Shown: positions 54,442 through 64,000 of the stretch, piece after piece | Position numbering within the stretch: position 1 is the first letter of the stretch | How the letters are laid out: each line of letters starts with the position of its first letter | Assembly (NCBI GenBank): GCA_015231955.1 | Contig: JADGAN010000003.1 | Coordinates: 149,908-213,907 of the forward strand | Direction: 5' to 3' | Length of the DNA stretch: 64,000 bases | DNA from: Oligoflexia bacterium | GTDB taxonomy: Bacteria; Bdellovibrionota; Bacteriovoracia; Bacteriovoracales; Bacteriovoracaceae | Translations under genes and position numbers: made by a program | Notes under the pieces: model-generated | The model's input: the letters and a program-made list of their open reading frames with translations, nothing else | The model's database searches: none | Told to the model about the DNA's origin: nothing

Positions 54442-57177
54442 ATGAATCTTCCCTCAGCTTCTTCTCATGACAATTATGCAATGTTTTTCCAAAATTTAAA
54501 AAGTGATCTTCCTACCATTCGGGAGGTGATCATCAAGACCTTTTCCTTAAGTAGTGATGATGGTCAAATTCGATCTATTAAAGATGCTTTAGCGATTCTT
54601 GATCGCTTGGAAATTATTCACAAAGATTTGCATGAATGTTTTGATAAGGCCCCTTCGCTTACATCGGTTTTTGATAGCGACTTTATTCCCTTTAGGGAAT
54701 TTTGTGATCGTGAGGTGGTGATCGATACTTGCTTTATCGAGGATTACCTCTTTCCTTCAAAGGAGAAGTTGTCGTTTGTGAAGGAGGATGGGGAGGTCGA
54801 TTTTACAGTTTTAGATGCCTATGTGCAGACCATTCGTGATTGGGTCGAGGCCTCAAAAAGCAATCACGAGGTTTGTCAGAAGTATATTCGGGAAAAGAGC
54901 GACGAGAACTTCTACCTTTCCCAGCTGGCCTGTTCCTGTGGGCAATGTGCTTCCGATTTCAAAAACAAATTGCGAGAGATGGTTTTGGATTTTTGCCAGA
55001 GGCGAATTGATGAGACCATTGTAAAAATTCAGGAAGATTTGAGTGGCGCAAACGAGGATGGCGAGGCGATTATTGAAAAAATTTCAGAGCGCATCTTTTT
55101 ACTACAAAAAGAGGTGGATAAAAAGATTCACACTGTACGTAGTCGCCTTAAAAAGGCCTCGATTAGTAAGATTGATAATCAGCTCAAGAGTATCTTAAAG
55201 AATCGATTTGCACCACAGACAGAGATTGGGAAGAGGTATAGCAATTTTTTGCGTCCGCTATTTGAAAAGCATTTAAGTGAGAAGTTGATTAGTCCGGGAC
55301 TAGTTGAAGAGGCAGAGTATGAACGTTTTTATCGGCAGCAAGGTGTGGCGCTTTGGAAAGATAAGAAGAGCGTACTGCGAGAGTTTGATAAACTAGTCAA
55401 TTCTGTCTTAATGTTAAAAAGAAAGGATATCTCCTCTTCCATTTTGCAGGAGTATCTAGGTCAGTTTTGGCTACACTCCGATGCGAGAAAGATTAAGCGT
55501 AAGATTATCTATCACCATGGGCCTACCAATTCTGGAAAAACCTATCATGCCATTATGGCGCTTTGTAAGGCCTCTAGCGGTTGTTACCTGGCCCCCTTGC
55601 GCTTGCTTGCAGCAGAGTTATTCGATACCATGAACGAGAATGGGGTAAAGACTTCGCTGCTTACTGGAGAAGAGGTGATTCCAGTTGAGCAGGCCACCCA
55701 CTACTCTTCAACGGTGGAGATGGTAAAACTGCATGAGGAGTTTGATTGTGCGGTTATTGATGAGATCCAAATGCTGGCGGACTCGCAGAGGGGATGGGCG
55801 TGGACGCGTGCTTTGGTAGGCGTGCATGCTAAAGAGGTGCATATTTGTGGTGATGATACTGCAATCGATTTGGTCAAGAAAATTGTAGAGCTTACAGGCG
55901 ACGAGCTGGAGATGAGGGACTATGAGCGCATGACTAAGTTAGAGGTGATGGATCACTCCATTAATTTAGGAGAGCTTAATAAAGGGGATGCGCTGATTGT
56001 TTTTTCACGCAAGAACGCCTTAAAGTATAAAAGTGATCTAGAAAAACTGGGTTTTAAAGTTTCCATTATCTATGGGATGTTAGGGCCTGAGGTTCGGCGT
56101 GAACAGGCGCGAAAATTTGATCAAGGTGAAACCGATATTATGGTGAGCACCGATGCCATTGCCATGGGGATGAATCTTCCCATTAAACGGATTGTCTTCT
56201 CTACACTTTCTAAATTTATCGATGATAAGGAGTATCGCCTCTCCCATAGTGAGGTTAAGCAAATTGCAGGGAGAGCGGGGCGTTTTAAGCGTTTTCCCAT
56301 TGGGCATGTGACCTGTCTTACACGCGTTGATCAAGGAATTTTTGAAATCAAGGAAGCGATGGCCGCTGATTTAGAGCAAAAGAGCAACGCCATGGTAGGT
56401 CCTGACTTGGATATCTATAATCAAGTGAACCAAGCATTGACCGCTCACTCTTTGGCGGTGTTATCGCTGACAGAGTTTCTACACCTCTTTAATACCATGA
56501 TTTTTGCTTACCCTTTTTACTGTGTTGATCTCAAGGAGATGATTGAGGTAACAGAGATTGTGGAAGTGGCCAATGAAAAGTATAAAAGCTTGTCGGCGTC
56601 GGAGATGTTTGGTTTTGCTTGTGCCCCTGTGAACTTGGGGCTAGTGGAACATGTGCAATACTTTGTTTTCATCTTGAATAACTATATTAGGGCCGCCGAT
56701 ATAAAATTTGAGGAGATAAACTACTCCTCCGATAACATCGATTATTTGGAGACGTCCATTAAATGTATTGAGCTGTACCAGTGGCTTGCTCGCCATTTTA
56801 GCAACAAGCACTTTGCTTTCAAAGAGCAAGAGCTGCTTTATAATAAGTCGCTTGCCATTGAAAAATTGAACAAACTACTCTCCGCACACATCGTGCAAAG
56901 CTGCTCGAGCTGTGGCAAGCCTTTGCCTAAAGATTTTAACTTTGGGATTTGTGAAGATTGTTTTAAAAATAAGAGCTTTCATACCCGTCGTCGTGGACAA
57001 AAACTCTCTTTTCGTAAAGGAGGAAGATCTTCTCACGGTGGTGGCGGCAGCGGTGCTGCTGGCGCTGGTGCTGGTGCTGCGAGTGAGCGCAGTGCTGGTG
57101 GTAGAGGTCGAGGTCGAGGTCGAGGATCTAATCACCGACAGAGTCACTCAGGAGATAAACGCAAAGGCCGCCCATAG
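54442..57177 (+). CDS. SUV3-like ATP-dependent RNA helicase with zinc ribbon and Gly/Arg-rich tail
   Basis: 911 residues. An N-terminal helical region (about 1-345) has a Cys cluster (CSCGQC at 164-169). The helicase core has Walker A GPTNSGKT (360-367), motif II DEIQ (440-443, the SUV3 form instead of DEAD/DExH) and motif VI QIAGRAGR (607-614). The C-terminus has a four-Cys zinc ribbon (Cys821, 824, 837, 840) and then a disordered Gly/Arg/Ser/Ala tail with GRGRGRGR. SUV3 is the mitochondrial RNA-degradosome helicase, and bacterial homologues are uncommon. RNA unwinding for decay or ribosome work is inferred. Confidence 0.88.
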   Translation: MNLPSASSHDNYAMFFQNLKSDLPTIREVIIKTFSLSSDDGQIRSIKDALAILDRLEIIHKDLHECFDKAPSLTSVFDSDFIPFREFCDREVVIDTCFIEDYLFPSKEKLSFVKEDGEVDFTVLDAYVQTIRDWVEASKSNHEVCQKYIREKSDENFYLSQLACSCGQCASDFKNKLREMVLDFCQRRIDETIVKIQEDLSGANEDGEAIIEKISERIFLLQKEVDKKIHTVRSRLKKASISKIDNQLKSILKNRFAPQTEIGKRYSNFLRPLFEKHLSEKLISPGLVEEAEYERFYRQQGVALWKDKKSVLREFDKLVNSVLMLKRKDISSSILQEYLGQFWLHSDARKIKRKIIYHHGPTNSGKTYHAIMALCKASSGCYLAPLRLLAAELFDTMNENGVKTSLLTGEEVIPVEQATHYSSTVEMVKLHEEFDCAVIDEIQMLADSQRGWAWTRALVGVHAKEVHICGDDTAIDLVKKIVELTGDELEMRDYERMTKLEVMDHSINLGELNKGDALIVFSRKNALKYKSDLEKLGFKVSIIYGMLGPEVRREQARKFDQGETDIMVSTDAIAMGMNLPIKRIVFSTLSKFIDDKEYRLSHSEVKQIAGRAGRFKRFPIGHVTCLTRVDQGIFEIKEAMAADLEQKSNAMVGPDLDIYNQVNQALTAHSLAVLSLTEFLHLFNTMIFAYPFYCVDLKEMIEVTEIVEVANEKYKSLSASEMFGFACAPVNLGLVEHVQYFVFILNNYIRAADIKFEEINYSSDNIDYLETSIKCIELYQWLARHFSNKHFAFKEQELLYNKSLAIEKLNKLLSAHIVQSCSSCGKPLPKDFNFGICEDCFKNKSFHTRRRGQKLSFRKGGRSSHGGGGSGAAGAGAGAASERSAGGRGRGRGRGSNHRQSHSGDKRKGRP

Positions 57178-57292
57178 TTCTTCAATAACTCTAATCTATT
57201 TTAATAAAATGACCGAAACAGTGTTGGATCCTCTTTAGGAAGGGGATGGCAATGGATAACTGTTAGTAACTGATTGATAAGGTCATTTATCT

Positions 57293-58624
57293 ATGCTGTC
57301 TAAATTAACGAGCATCATTAAAGCGAGCAAAGAAGCGATCGAAGAAGCGATCAAAGAAAAAATTCTTAGCGCTAAGAAGAAAATTTTGAAGTTTAGAGAG
57401 GGAGAAAAAGGCAAAGATAAAAAAAAGAGTGCAAAGACGGAAGCTGTTGCACAAGAGTTACCACAAAAAAAAGCAAGTGAAGAGGATACTGATGTAGAGA
57501 TAATGGATGAAGAAGAGGGAACTATTGTAGGAGAAATGACCGGAGAAAGTGAGGGAGAGGAAGGAGAAGAAGCGGGGAATGAGAATGAAGATGAAGAGGC
57601 GCTTCAGCAGCGTTTGAAGGCAGAAGCAGAGCAGAGAAAAAAGGAAAGAAAAAAGAAAGTGATAAGAATTGCCACCATAGTTTTGGGGGTATTGGTGGTT
57701 ATTAGTCTGCTAATTCCTGATGCAAAAAAGAGTACAAAAACAACAGATGGCGAGAATCCTAAGGTAGAAGATAAAAGTAGTAACAGTAATAATACAGGGG
57801 AGAAAACAGCAGAAGAGGGGCCGTTTAAAATTAATAAAACCAAGAGTGTTCCTATTGCGGTTACTGCTGCGGCAGAAGAGGTTGCACTCACGTTGGTGGC
57901 CACACCTACTATATCAGAGGAAATTGTTACTCAATCGGTGGAACCAGAGGCGTTGCCATTAGAGACTCCAACAACCGAGGTCACAAAGGCGGCCCCAGAG
58001 GTCACTCCTGAAATCCCTTCTGAAACTCTGACAGAAACTCCAATAGAAGCTCCGATAGAGGCCCCGATAGAAACTCCGATAGAAACCCCTCCTGAAACTC
58101 CAATCGTTGCCGCAAGTGAACTAGTACCGGAAGCTGTGACCACTGTACCTGAAGCTGAAGTAGCAAGCGTGCCTAGCAATAGTAGTGCGAATAGTGGAGA
58201 AGTGAAGGATGATGGGGAGATTAATCAAGCGATTCCAGAGGTGGCAGTGAAAAAAGTTGACGCCATTTTAGAAAGTAAAAATGTGATGAAAGAGGAAATT
58301 TACAGTGTTCGTAGTCTGGCCGGTAAAATTCAAGAGAGCGGGCGTCACTTGAAGTTAGATCAGGAAAAGGCCCCTAAAGTGAAAGTTCCTGCTCCAGATT
58401 ATGATGTTGTGGGTAAGGGGCTGGTTTATAATTGCAAAAAGAAACATTGGGCCTGTGTGGATAGAGAGCAATATTTTCAGTGTAAGAATAATTTGCTATG
58501 GGCCATTAACTTTAAGAGTAAGCCAGATTGTGTGATTGATGAGGTGTTTGCGACACCCGAGGATTGTTTTGAGGTTCAAAAGCTAAAGATTAATCAATTG
58601 GCAAAGGTTTCGCGATGTCAGTAG
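57293..58624 (+). CDS. Hypothetical membrane protein with PTE repeats and six-Cys C-terminal domain
   Basis: 443 residues, not recognised. Residues 1-40 are a Lys/Ala-rich helix, 50-105 acidic (GESEGEEGEEAGNENEDEE), and a basic stretch leads to one membrane helix at 123-141. After it, Ser/Thr/Asn-rich sequence and a Pro/Thr/Glu/Ala repeat (about 222-270, with TPIEAPIEAPIETPIETPP) form a likely extended stalk. The last 75 residues hold six Cys (381, 388, 397, 413, 425, 442). If the C-terminus is periplasmic, disulfides are plausible. Its stop overlaps the next gene's start by 10 bases. Confidence 0.7.
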   Translation: MLSKLTSIIKASKEAIEEAIKEKILSAKKKILKFREGEKGKDKKKSAKTEAVAQELPQKKASEEDTDVEIMDEEEGTIVGEMTGESEGEEGEEAGNENEDEEALQQRLKAEAEQRKKERKKKVIRIATIVLGVLVVISLLIPDAKKSTKTTDGENPKVEDKSSNSNNTGEKTAEEGPFKINKTKSVPIAVTAAAEEVALTLVATPTISEEIVTQSVEPEALPLETPTTEVTKAAPEVTPEIPSETLTETPIEAPIEAPIETPIETPPETPIVAASELVPEAVTTVPEAEVASVPSNSSANSGEVKDDGEINQAIPEVAVKKVDAILESKNVMKEEIYSVRSLAGKIQESGRHLKLDQEKAPKVKVPAPDYDVVGKGLVYNCKKKHWACVDREQYFQCKNNLLWAINFKSKPDCVIDEVFATPEDCFEVQKLKINQLAKVSRCQ

Positions 58625-59973
58625 AAAAGAGAAATGAAGAGTTACTTATGGATATTTTTTATATCACCGATGACGAGACTATTGAGCACTATTTGAATGC
58701 TCTACTAGAAGGCGGGTTTGACTGTGATGGAGTGCAGAAGAGTAGGATTTCTCCAGCAAAAGGTCAAGGGGAACTCATGGGGAAGTTTGAGAGCAAAAAC
58801 TCGAAATTGGTTTTTTTAGAGCTCTCTTTTGGAATGGAGCGCTTAGTGGATGATGATAAAAATAAACAAAGCTCTCTAATGACCTTTGAATGGCTGAAAT
58901 GTATCAAGGCAAAACAGTTTTATTTGCAAGCCGATAATATCGCAGTTTTTTTAATTGGTAGGGTGAGCAATATTCCCAGGGTGATATGGGACAAGGTGAG
59001 TGACTATTGTAGCAAGGAAGCGCTTATTTGGGGGATCATTGATGTTGATCATGAGCAGCAGTTGTTGTTGCCTACAATTAAGAGAGTTAAGGAATTATTG
59101 ATGCCCAGTAAAACTGAAGCTACTCTAGTAAAAGAGGCACAAGAAAAAAGAAAAGAGGATAGTGTTCCTGTCCAGAAAAAGCGCTTATTGCAATTAAACC
59201 AAGATATCAACAAGCTTATGGAGAATATTGAGCAAGAAATCAAGCGCGCTAAAAAATTGCATAACCGATTTGCAGTAAAAAGACAGGAGACAATAGAGGG
59301 AATAAATATTTTGAGCAAGTATGCTGTAGGTGCAGGGCCTGGGGGAGAATTTTTTGATATTATTAAGAAGAAAAAAAAATTGATTTTAGTTTTGGCATCT
59401 ACTTCTTCCTATGTGCTTTCTGCAATGGTGATTGATCACTTCACTTGCTTAAAAGAAAACAGTGAAATCAATATTGGAAAACTTGAAAAATTTATCAATG
59501 ATTTAAATCAGACAATTATCTCTTCTCAGCTTTTAGAGAAATATAGCGGTCATCATCGGCCATTATTGCAATTGCTGATAGTGGAGATAGATTTTAGAAA
59601 GCTAGAGATGCAAGGTTATATTGTAGGAAGAAGTGGGGTGATTTCCAACAAAAATTATCACATTTTGGGTTCTAGTAATGTTGATCTATCTGCTCCCTTG
59701 GATAAGAATTATTTCAAATGGATTTTGTCGCGTGGAGAAAAAATGATTTTTCTATCACCTGGTTTTAGAGAAAATGTCAGGGATGTAATCGGTGGAGAAG
59801 CGCTCTACGACTTCACTTTAAGAAAGATTAACGAGGAAAATTGTGAAATTACAGATGAGCTATTTTACCACTTAAAGAAAGAAGCGGGGGACGATTTTTT
59901 AAAATATGATGCAACAACAATTATTATAGAAGTATCTCAAAATGCCATTCATGAAGTCCCAGATGTCAGATAA
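58615..59973 (+). CDS. Degenerate SpoIIE/PP2C-like protein with N-terminal receiver-like domain
   Basis: 452 residues from ATG 58615, which overlaps the stop of the preceding gene (ATGTCAGTAG). Residues 14-165 look like a CheY-type fold, with the acceptor site replaced (KLVFLELSF). A coiled coil (about 188-225) leads to a SpoIIE-type PP2C domain: GGEFFD (243-248) in place of GGDFYD, ASTSSYVLSA (261-270) in place of DVSGHGxxA, LSPGF (380-384) in place of YTDG, and YDATT (431-435) in place of DDxT. Metal-binding Asp residues are lost, so it is probably a pseudophosphatase that binds a partner, perhaps an anti-sigma-factor antagonist. Inference. Confidence 0.65.
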   Translation: MSVEKRNEELLMDIFYITDDETIEHYLNALLEGGFDCDGVQKSRISPAKGQGELMGKFESKNSKLVFLELSFGMERLVDDDKNKQSSLMTFEWLKCIKAKQFYLQADNIAVFLIGRVSNIPRVIWDKVSDYCSKEALIWGIIDVDHEQQLLLPTIKRVKELLMPSKTEATLVKEAQEKRKEDSVPVQKKRLLQLNQDINKLMENIEQEIKRAKKLHNRFAVKRQETIEGINILSKYAVGAGPGGEFFDIIKKKKKLILVLASTSSYVLSAMVIDHFTCLKENSEINIGKLEKFINDLNQTIISSQLLEKYSGHHRPLLQLLIVEIDFRKLEMQGYIVGRSGVISNKNYHILGSSNVDLSAPLDKNYFKWILSRGEKMIFLSPGFRENVRDVIGGEALYDFTLRKINEENCEITDELFYHLKKEAGDDFLKYDATTIIIEVSQNAIHEVPDVR

Positions 59974-60208
59974 CGTCAGATAACGATCATTTAAATAACA
60001 GAGCAAAACCTACATTATTACCGAGGGAAGAAGTAAGCTATCACTCCCTAATTAAAAAATCAAAATAAGCCATCAAAGTTAGTCAGTCTTTCTTATTAGG
60101 AAAATTTGACCTAGGTTTTTTTTTGACCTCACTATCAATATAAGTCACAATAAAAATAAGCCGTTAAGAAAAGTAAGATCAATTTTTCATAATGGTGCTG
60201 GAGGTACT
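59974..60208. promoter_or_regulatory. lon upstream region with direct repeats
   Basis: 235 bases. Two copies of TTTGACCT (60105-60112 and 60122-60129), 17 bases apart, flank a T-run. They could be operator repeats or alternate -35 elements; no good -10 could be paired. GGAGG lies 6 bases before ATG 60209. Confidence 0.35.
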
Positions 60209-62722
60209 ATGACTGATAGACCCGATAAGAGTGAAGTAAAGTTCGAGAAAGAGAAAAAAGATGAGAATCGCCAACTCCCATTACTTCCTCTAAGAGAAGT
60301 AATTATTTTCCCTCATATGGTTGTGCCACTATTTGTAGGAAGAGAGAAATCGATTGTAGCGTTAGAAGAGGCCGCCCATCATGGGAATGAATTATTCTTA
60401 GTAACTCAGAGGGATGCAAGTGTTTTAAATCCGGATCGTGAAGACATTTATGACATAGGCACTGTCGTAAATATTGTTCAGATGTTGCGATTACCAGATA
60501 ACACCATCAAAGTGTTAATCGAAGGAAAGTATCGGGCAAGGATTAAAGAGTTTGTTAATACCGAAAAAGGTTATGCAGCAAGTGTCGAGCGGCTGGCAGA
60601 TATGGTCAATGATCAAGTGAATCTTGAAGCGACCACTAGAAGCGTGCGCACCGTTTTTGAACAATATGTAAAGTTAAATAAAAGAATACCTCCAGAATTG
60701 TTGATGAATATTTCTTCTATTACTGATCCTGGAAGACTCGCCGATGTCATCGTGGCCCACTTGATGATGAAGATTCCAGAAAAACAGGAGATCTTAGAAG
60801 CAAATAATTTGGATCGTCGCTATCAGTTGTTGCTAGAAAAAATTCAGGCGGAAATTGAGATTATTAATGTTGAAAGACGTATCCGCACACGTGTGAAAAC
60901 ACAAATGGAGAAATCGCAAAAAGAGTATTATCTGAATGAGCAGATGAATGCGATTCAAAAAGAGCTTGGGAACCGTGATGACAAGAGTGAAATCATGGAA
61001 ATGGAGGAGAAGCTCGAAAATAAAAAGCTGTCTCCAGAGGCAAAAGAGAAGGTGCTTAAAGAGGTTAAAAAACTTAAGTCCATGTCACCAATGTCTGCTG
61101 AATCAGCGGTTGTAAGAAATTATATCGATTGGATGTTGGGGCTTCCTTGGGCCGATTTTAGTGCTGACAACTATGATGTTAAACGGGCAAAAGAGGTGTT
61201 GGAGCGTGACCATTATGGGCTTTCCGATGTTAAAGATCGGATCGTGGAATATTTGGCAGTCAAATCTTTATTAAAGGTTGAAGGCAAGGGAACAATTCTT
61301 TGCTTGATTGGCCCTCCAGGTGTTGGAAAGACGTCGATTGCAAGATCACTTGCTGATTCCATGAATCGAAATTTTGTCAGGATCTCACTGGGTGGAATTC
61401 GTGATGAGGCCGAAATTCGTGGCCATCGTCGTACTTATGTTGGTGCATTACCGGGAAAAGTGATTCAGGCCTTGCGAAAAGTTGGGAAAGGGAACCCTGT
61501 TTTGTTATTTGATGAAATTGATAAAATGGGAAGCGATTTTCGTGGTGACCCTGCTTCCGCCATGCTCGAAGTTCTAGATCCAGAACAAAATAAACATTTT
61601 AATGATCATTATCTAGAAGTGGATTACGATTTATCCAAAGTTGTCTTTGTGATGACTGCTAATGATATTGGAGGCATACCTATTCCTCTAAAAGATAGAA
61701 TGGAGATTATCCATATTGCTGGCTATACTCCAGGGGAGAAATTGCAAATCGCCAAGCGTTATCTTACCGCCAAAGCAATTGAAGGCAATGGACTAAGTGA
61801 GTACAATCTAAAAATCAATGATACCGCCATTTTGAAAATCATTAGAAGTTACACCAAAGAGGCCGGAGTGCGTGAGCTGGAACGACTCATTAATACAGTA
61901 GCAAGAAAAGTAGCAACGGATGTGGTTACCAAGAAGACTCCCCCTGGCAAAAAATTTATTGTTACCGAAAAGACCGTTAGCAAATACCTTGGGCCTTCAA
62001 AATTTGATCATACCGATGTGGAGAGTGGTGCTCAGGTGGGATTAGCAAATGGACTGGCCTGGACCTCTGTGGGTGGAGAGGTTTTAAATATTGAAGTGGT
62101 TACGATTCCTGGTACAGGAAAATTTCAACTTACTGGTAAGCTAGGTGAAGTAATGCAAGAGTCAGTTAAAGCGGCCTTAAGTTATGTACGCTCTATCGGG
62201 CTTTACTTGGGAGTGGATCACGACTGGTATAATAAAAATGATATCCATGTGCACATCCCAGAGGGGGCAACCCCTAAAGATGGACCAAGTGCAGGCATAA
62301 CATTGGCAACGGCCATTACCTCGGCCGTTGCCAATATTCCTGTCCGTCAAGATGTTGCGATGACGGGTGAAATTACTCTTCGAGGACGAGTGCTTCCTAT
62401 CGGTGGGCTCAAAGAGAAAATTTTAGCGGCCAAATATGCTGGAATTACGACAGTGATCATTCCTGAAAAAAATCGCAAAGATCTTCATCAAATTGAAAAA
62501 GAGATTTTGGACGGAATTGAGATCTGTTCTGTTCAGAGCGCTGATCAAGTGTTGAAGCTTGCATTGAAGATGGCCCATCCAGAAGATTTTATGAAAAGTG
62601 CTCCCACTTCGCTTAAGGTTGTTAATAGCAACGATGAAAGTGAGAGTTCTAAAGAAAATGAGCTTCCACCTAAAGGAAGAAATGATAGCGAAAATCCTAA
62701 TCGCGGCAAGGTTGCGATGTAG
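60209..62722 (+). CDS. lon: ATP-dependent Lon protease
   Basis: 837 residues, full length. N-terminal substrate-binding domain ([22 protein letters not shown]), AAA+ module with GPPGVGKT (368-375) and LLFDEIDKM, and the protease domain with the catalytic dyad Ser694 (PKDGPSAG) and Lys737 (GGLKEK). An acidic Ser/Glu/Asn-rich tail of about 40 residues extends beyond the usual end. Lon degrades misfolded and regulatory proteins in the cytoplasm. Confidence 0.98.
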   Translation: MTDRPDKSEVKFEKEKKDENRQLPLLPLREVIIFPHMVVPLFVGREKSIVALEEAAHHGNELFLVTQRDASVLNPDREDIYDIGTVVNIVQMLRLPDNTIKVLIEGKYRARIKEFVNTEKGYAASVERLADMVNDQVNLEATTRSVRTVFEQYVKLNKRIPPELLMNISSITDPGRLADVIVAHLMMKIPEKQEILEANNLDRRYQLLLEKIQAEIEIINVERRIRTRVKTQMEKSQKEYYLNEQMNAIQKELGNRDDKSEIMEMEEKLENKKLSPEAKEKVLKEVKKLKSMSPMSAESAVVRNYIDWMLGLPWADFSADNYDVKRAKEVLERDHYGLSDVKDRIVEYLAVKSLLKVEGKGTILCLIGPPGVGKTSIARSLADSMNRNFVRISLGGIRDEAEIRGHRRTYVGALPGKVIQALRKVGKGNPVLLFDEIDKMGSDFRGDPASAMLEVLDPEQNKHFNDHYLEVDYDLSKVVFVMTANDIGGIPIPLKDRMEIIHIAGYTPGEKLQIAKRYLTAKAIEGNGLSEYNLKINDTAILKIIRSYTKEAGVRELERLINTVARKVATDVVTKKTPPGKKFIVTEKTVSKYLGPSKFDHTDVESGAQVGLANGLAWTSVGGEVLNIEVVTIPGTGKFQLTGKLGEVMQESVKAALSYVRSIGLYLGVDHDWYNKNDIHVHIPEGATPKDGPSAGITLATAITSAVANIPVRQDVAMTGEITLRGRVLPIGGLKEKILAAKYAGITTVIIPEKNRKDLHQIEKEILDGIEICSVQSADQVLKLALKMAHPEDFMKSAPTSLKVVNSNDESESSKENELPPKGRNDSENPNRGKVAM

Positions 62723-62747
62723 GGGCGTTTTATTTCGTTTATTTCGT

Positions 62748-64000
62748 TTACTTCTTCACATTGTATCCATAAAGCACATCTATCGTTCCAATCTGAGGAA
62801 AGATCAGGCGCCGCATCTCTTTAAGTAAAAAGCGTGGTAGTTTGCTTTCAAAGAGATAACGATTTTTGAGATCGGAGTAGCTGAAATCGTCAATGCCTAC
62901 AGAGGGTGTAATAAAATAAAGTTTTTCAAGGCGTGAGATAAAGAGCAATGCCTGTTCACGAAGATAGGATGGGATTTTGTCTTTGATAGAGTGGAATTGA
63001 GGGAGCAATGAAAGGTGATCTTGCTTGTTTTTAAAGTGAACATATTGGAATACTAGAAAATAAAAGGTAGCGATATTTTTTTCATAAAGGCCATCAAGCA
63101 GTTCAATGGCAATTTGAATGTGGTGAAATGCTTCAGTGTAATTTTTTTGATCGTAAAAGGAAGCTGCCTTAGAAAATCTGGTCATTCCGTTGCGGTACTT
63201 TGCTATTCTAGGATCACTCTTAACATTAGAGGCGATCATCTCGCGTTTACCATTTTGCTTCCAGATATTGGAAATTTGCAAAAGCTTATTAGGGGTGATT
63301 TTGGGGCAACTGCCAGGAGTATAGAGGATTTGTTGTTTGCTGGCGTTGAGGGTTACTATTTGCAGGGAGGCCAAGGTTAAGGTGTCTTGATTCCATTCAG
63401 AAATATTTTTAGTGGAAACTAGGGTAGGTGCAGGTATAGGTGTAGACGCCAGGTCGGGGCTGCCAAGAAGAGAGATAACATCGATGGCATCAGGGATTTT
63501 TCCTGGGAATGTTTTTTTAAAGGCCGCAATTTTTTTTGAGAACGATTTTTTTCTCATGAGGCAATAATTTTCTTGTCCGTTAGAATAATTTTCATGCAGC
63601 TTCTCTTTTTTTATAGGGAGGTTATTGAAGTAGATAATTTTTTGCTCTTTCATATGGTAAATTTTATGAAAAAGCTCTTCGCCATAGATGTCGATGGCCA
63701 ATACATCCCCACAAGGTAGACCAAGGTAGATCCCCCAATTACCAATTGCCGATTTCCCTTTTAGGTATTTTAGTGCGCTTGCCTGATCTTGTGCCTCAAA
63801 GAGTAGGCCCATCACAAGTTCAAAAATAAGATGGCCCTTTAAATTAAAATTTTTCCCATACTTCATGTGCAGAGCAAGTGTAATCCCGTGCTCAGAGATA
63901 GAGGTAAGAGAGGGATAAGGCAATCCTGCAAGAGAGAGTGTCCAGATTTTAGGATGCCCAGAAAGCTCATAGAGGATGCTTCGCTCCCCTTTAAGATAGT
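62748..64000 (-). CDS. C45 acyltransferase-like protein with helical C-terminal region (5' end outside window)
   Basis: The reading frame is open on the minus strand from the window edge (64000) to its stop at 62748; TTG 63923 is probably internal, because upstream sequence continues sensibly (ELSGHPKIWTLSLAG). The N-terminal half resembles the C-terminal part of the C45/acyl-CoA:6-APA acyltransferase fold: SEHGITLALHM, ALKYLKGKSAIGNWGIYL, and DVLAIDIYG before a FNN motif. The catalytic N-terminal Cys would lie outside. The second half (about 220-390 of the visible part) is helical, TPR-like. It is convergent with lon, the stops lying 25 bases apart. Assignment is by pattern, so moderate confidence. 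Confidence 0.55.
   Translation of the reverse strand, partial: YLKGERSILYELSGHPKIWTLSLAGLPYPSLTSISEHGITLALHMKYGKNFNLKGHLIFELVMGLLFEAQDQASALKYLKGKSAIGNWGIYLGLPCGDVLAIDIYGEELFHKIYHMKEQKIIYFNNLPIKKEKLHENYSNGQENYCLMRKKSFSKKIAAFKKTFPGKIPDAIDVISLLGSPDLASTPIPAPTLVSTKNISEWNQDTLTLASLQIVTLNASKQQILYTPGSCPKITPNKLLQISNIWKQNGKREMIASNVKSDPRIAKYRNGMTRFSKAASFYDQKNYTEAFHHIQIAIELLDGLYEKNIATFYFLVFQYVHFKNKQDHLSLLPQFHSIKDKIPSYLREQALLFISRLEKLYFITPSVGIDDFSYSDLKNRYLFESKLPRFLLKEMRRLIFPQIGTIDVLYGYNVKK

Noticed and set aside
58000..58110. Tandem repeats as a CRISPR or minisatellite
   Set aside because: They encode the in-frame Pro/Thr/Glu repeat of the stalk protein; unit length and spacing are not CRISPR-like.

Overview
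The window is an AT-rich bacterial chromosome segment, densely packed with genes and free of insertion sequences, prophage genes, rRNA and CRISPR arrays. The contents point to an aerobic Gram-negative bacterium: LPS-transport genes (lptB, an lptC/lptA-like gene), a cytochrome bo3-type quinol oxidase, exported lipoproteins and proteases, sigma-54, and OxyR. Gene order (rho, DUF1385, prfA, prmC, murA; lptB, rpoN, hpf) and many exported or degenerate signalling proteins fit a deltaproteobacterial or Bdellovibrionota-like organism. That placement is inference from gene content; no 16S gene is present.

Layout. 1-5.0 kb: a partial TPP-dependent enzyme, a bacteriohemerythrin, then a rightward sulfur-transfer/stress group (CoA-disulfide-reductase-like protein with rhodanese domain, membrane-anchored rhodanese, exported Hsp20-like protein) and initiator tRNA-Met. 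5.2-7.7 kb: small unknown gene, clpP, clpX. 7.7-10.7 kb: MFS transporter and the divergent ahpC/oxyR pair with a dyad operator. 10.8-12.4 kb: an unknown acidic protein with an internal duplication, ending inside a 187-bp inverted-repeat element. 12.4-16.5 kb: cyoABCD and tRNA-Val. 16.6-22.5 kb: VKOR-DsbA fusion, ROK-family protein, nucleoside-kinase-like protein, HPt protein, and a receiver-PAS-pseudokinase. 22.5-30.6 kb: one long leftward gene string, rho-DUF1385-prfA-prmC-murA-HIT-metallopeptidase. 30.9-34.4 kb: ruvX, mltG, a DksA/TraR-type protein, and a secreted subtilase behind a sigma-54-type promoter. 34.4-36.5 kb: ispA-like gene and an unknown exported protein. 36.7-42.2 kb: rpsA, clpS, clpA, and a 38-residue KKAT-repeat basic protein. 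42.3-45.5 kb: acyl-CoA dehydrogenase, PAP2-type membrane protein, pseudo-receiver. 45.6-49.5 kb: leftward lptC/A-like, lptB, rpoN, hpf. 49.7-62.7 kb: rightward mutS, M3 oligopeptidase, SUV3-like RNA helicase, a PTE-repeat membrane protein coupled to a degenerate SpoIIE/PP2C-like protein, and lon. 62.7-64 kb: a partial C45-acyltransferase-like protein.

How the genes work together. Protein quality control is heavily represented (ClpXP, ClpS-ClpA, Lon, Hsp20-like protein, M3 peptidase). Translation and RNA control form another theme (S1, RF1 and its methyltransferase, Rho, HPF, DksA-like, SUV3-like). Envelope biogenesis (MurA, MltG, Lpt) and redox handling (OxyR/AhpC, hemerythrin, rhodaneses, VKOR-DsbA) make up most of the rest. 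Three signalling proteins have lost their catalytic or phospho-acceptor residues, which makes regulated protein-protein signalling the most interesting undescribed theme. The other leading leads are the large hairpin element, the lptC-like gene with no usable ATG/GTG/TTG start, the sigma-54-type promoter before the subtilase, and the bacterial SUV3-like helicase with a zinc ribbon and a glycine/arginine-rich tail.
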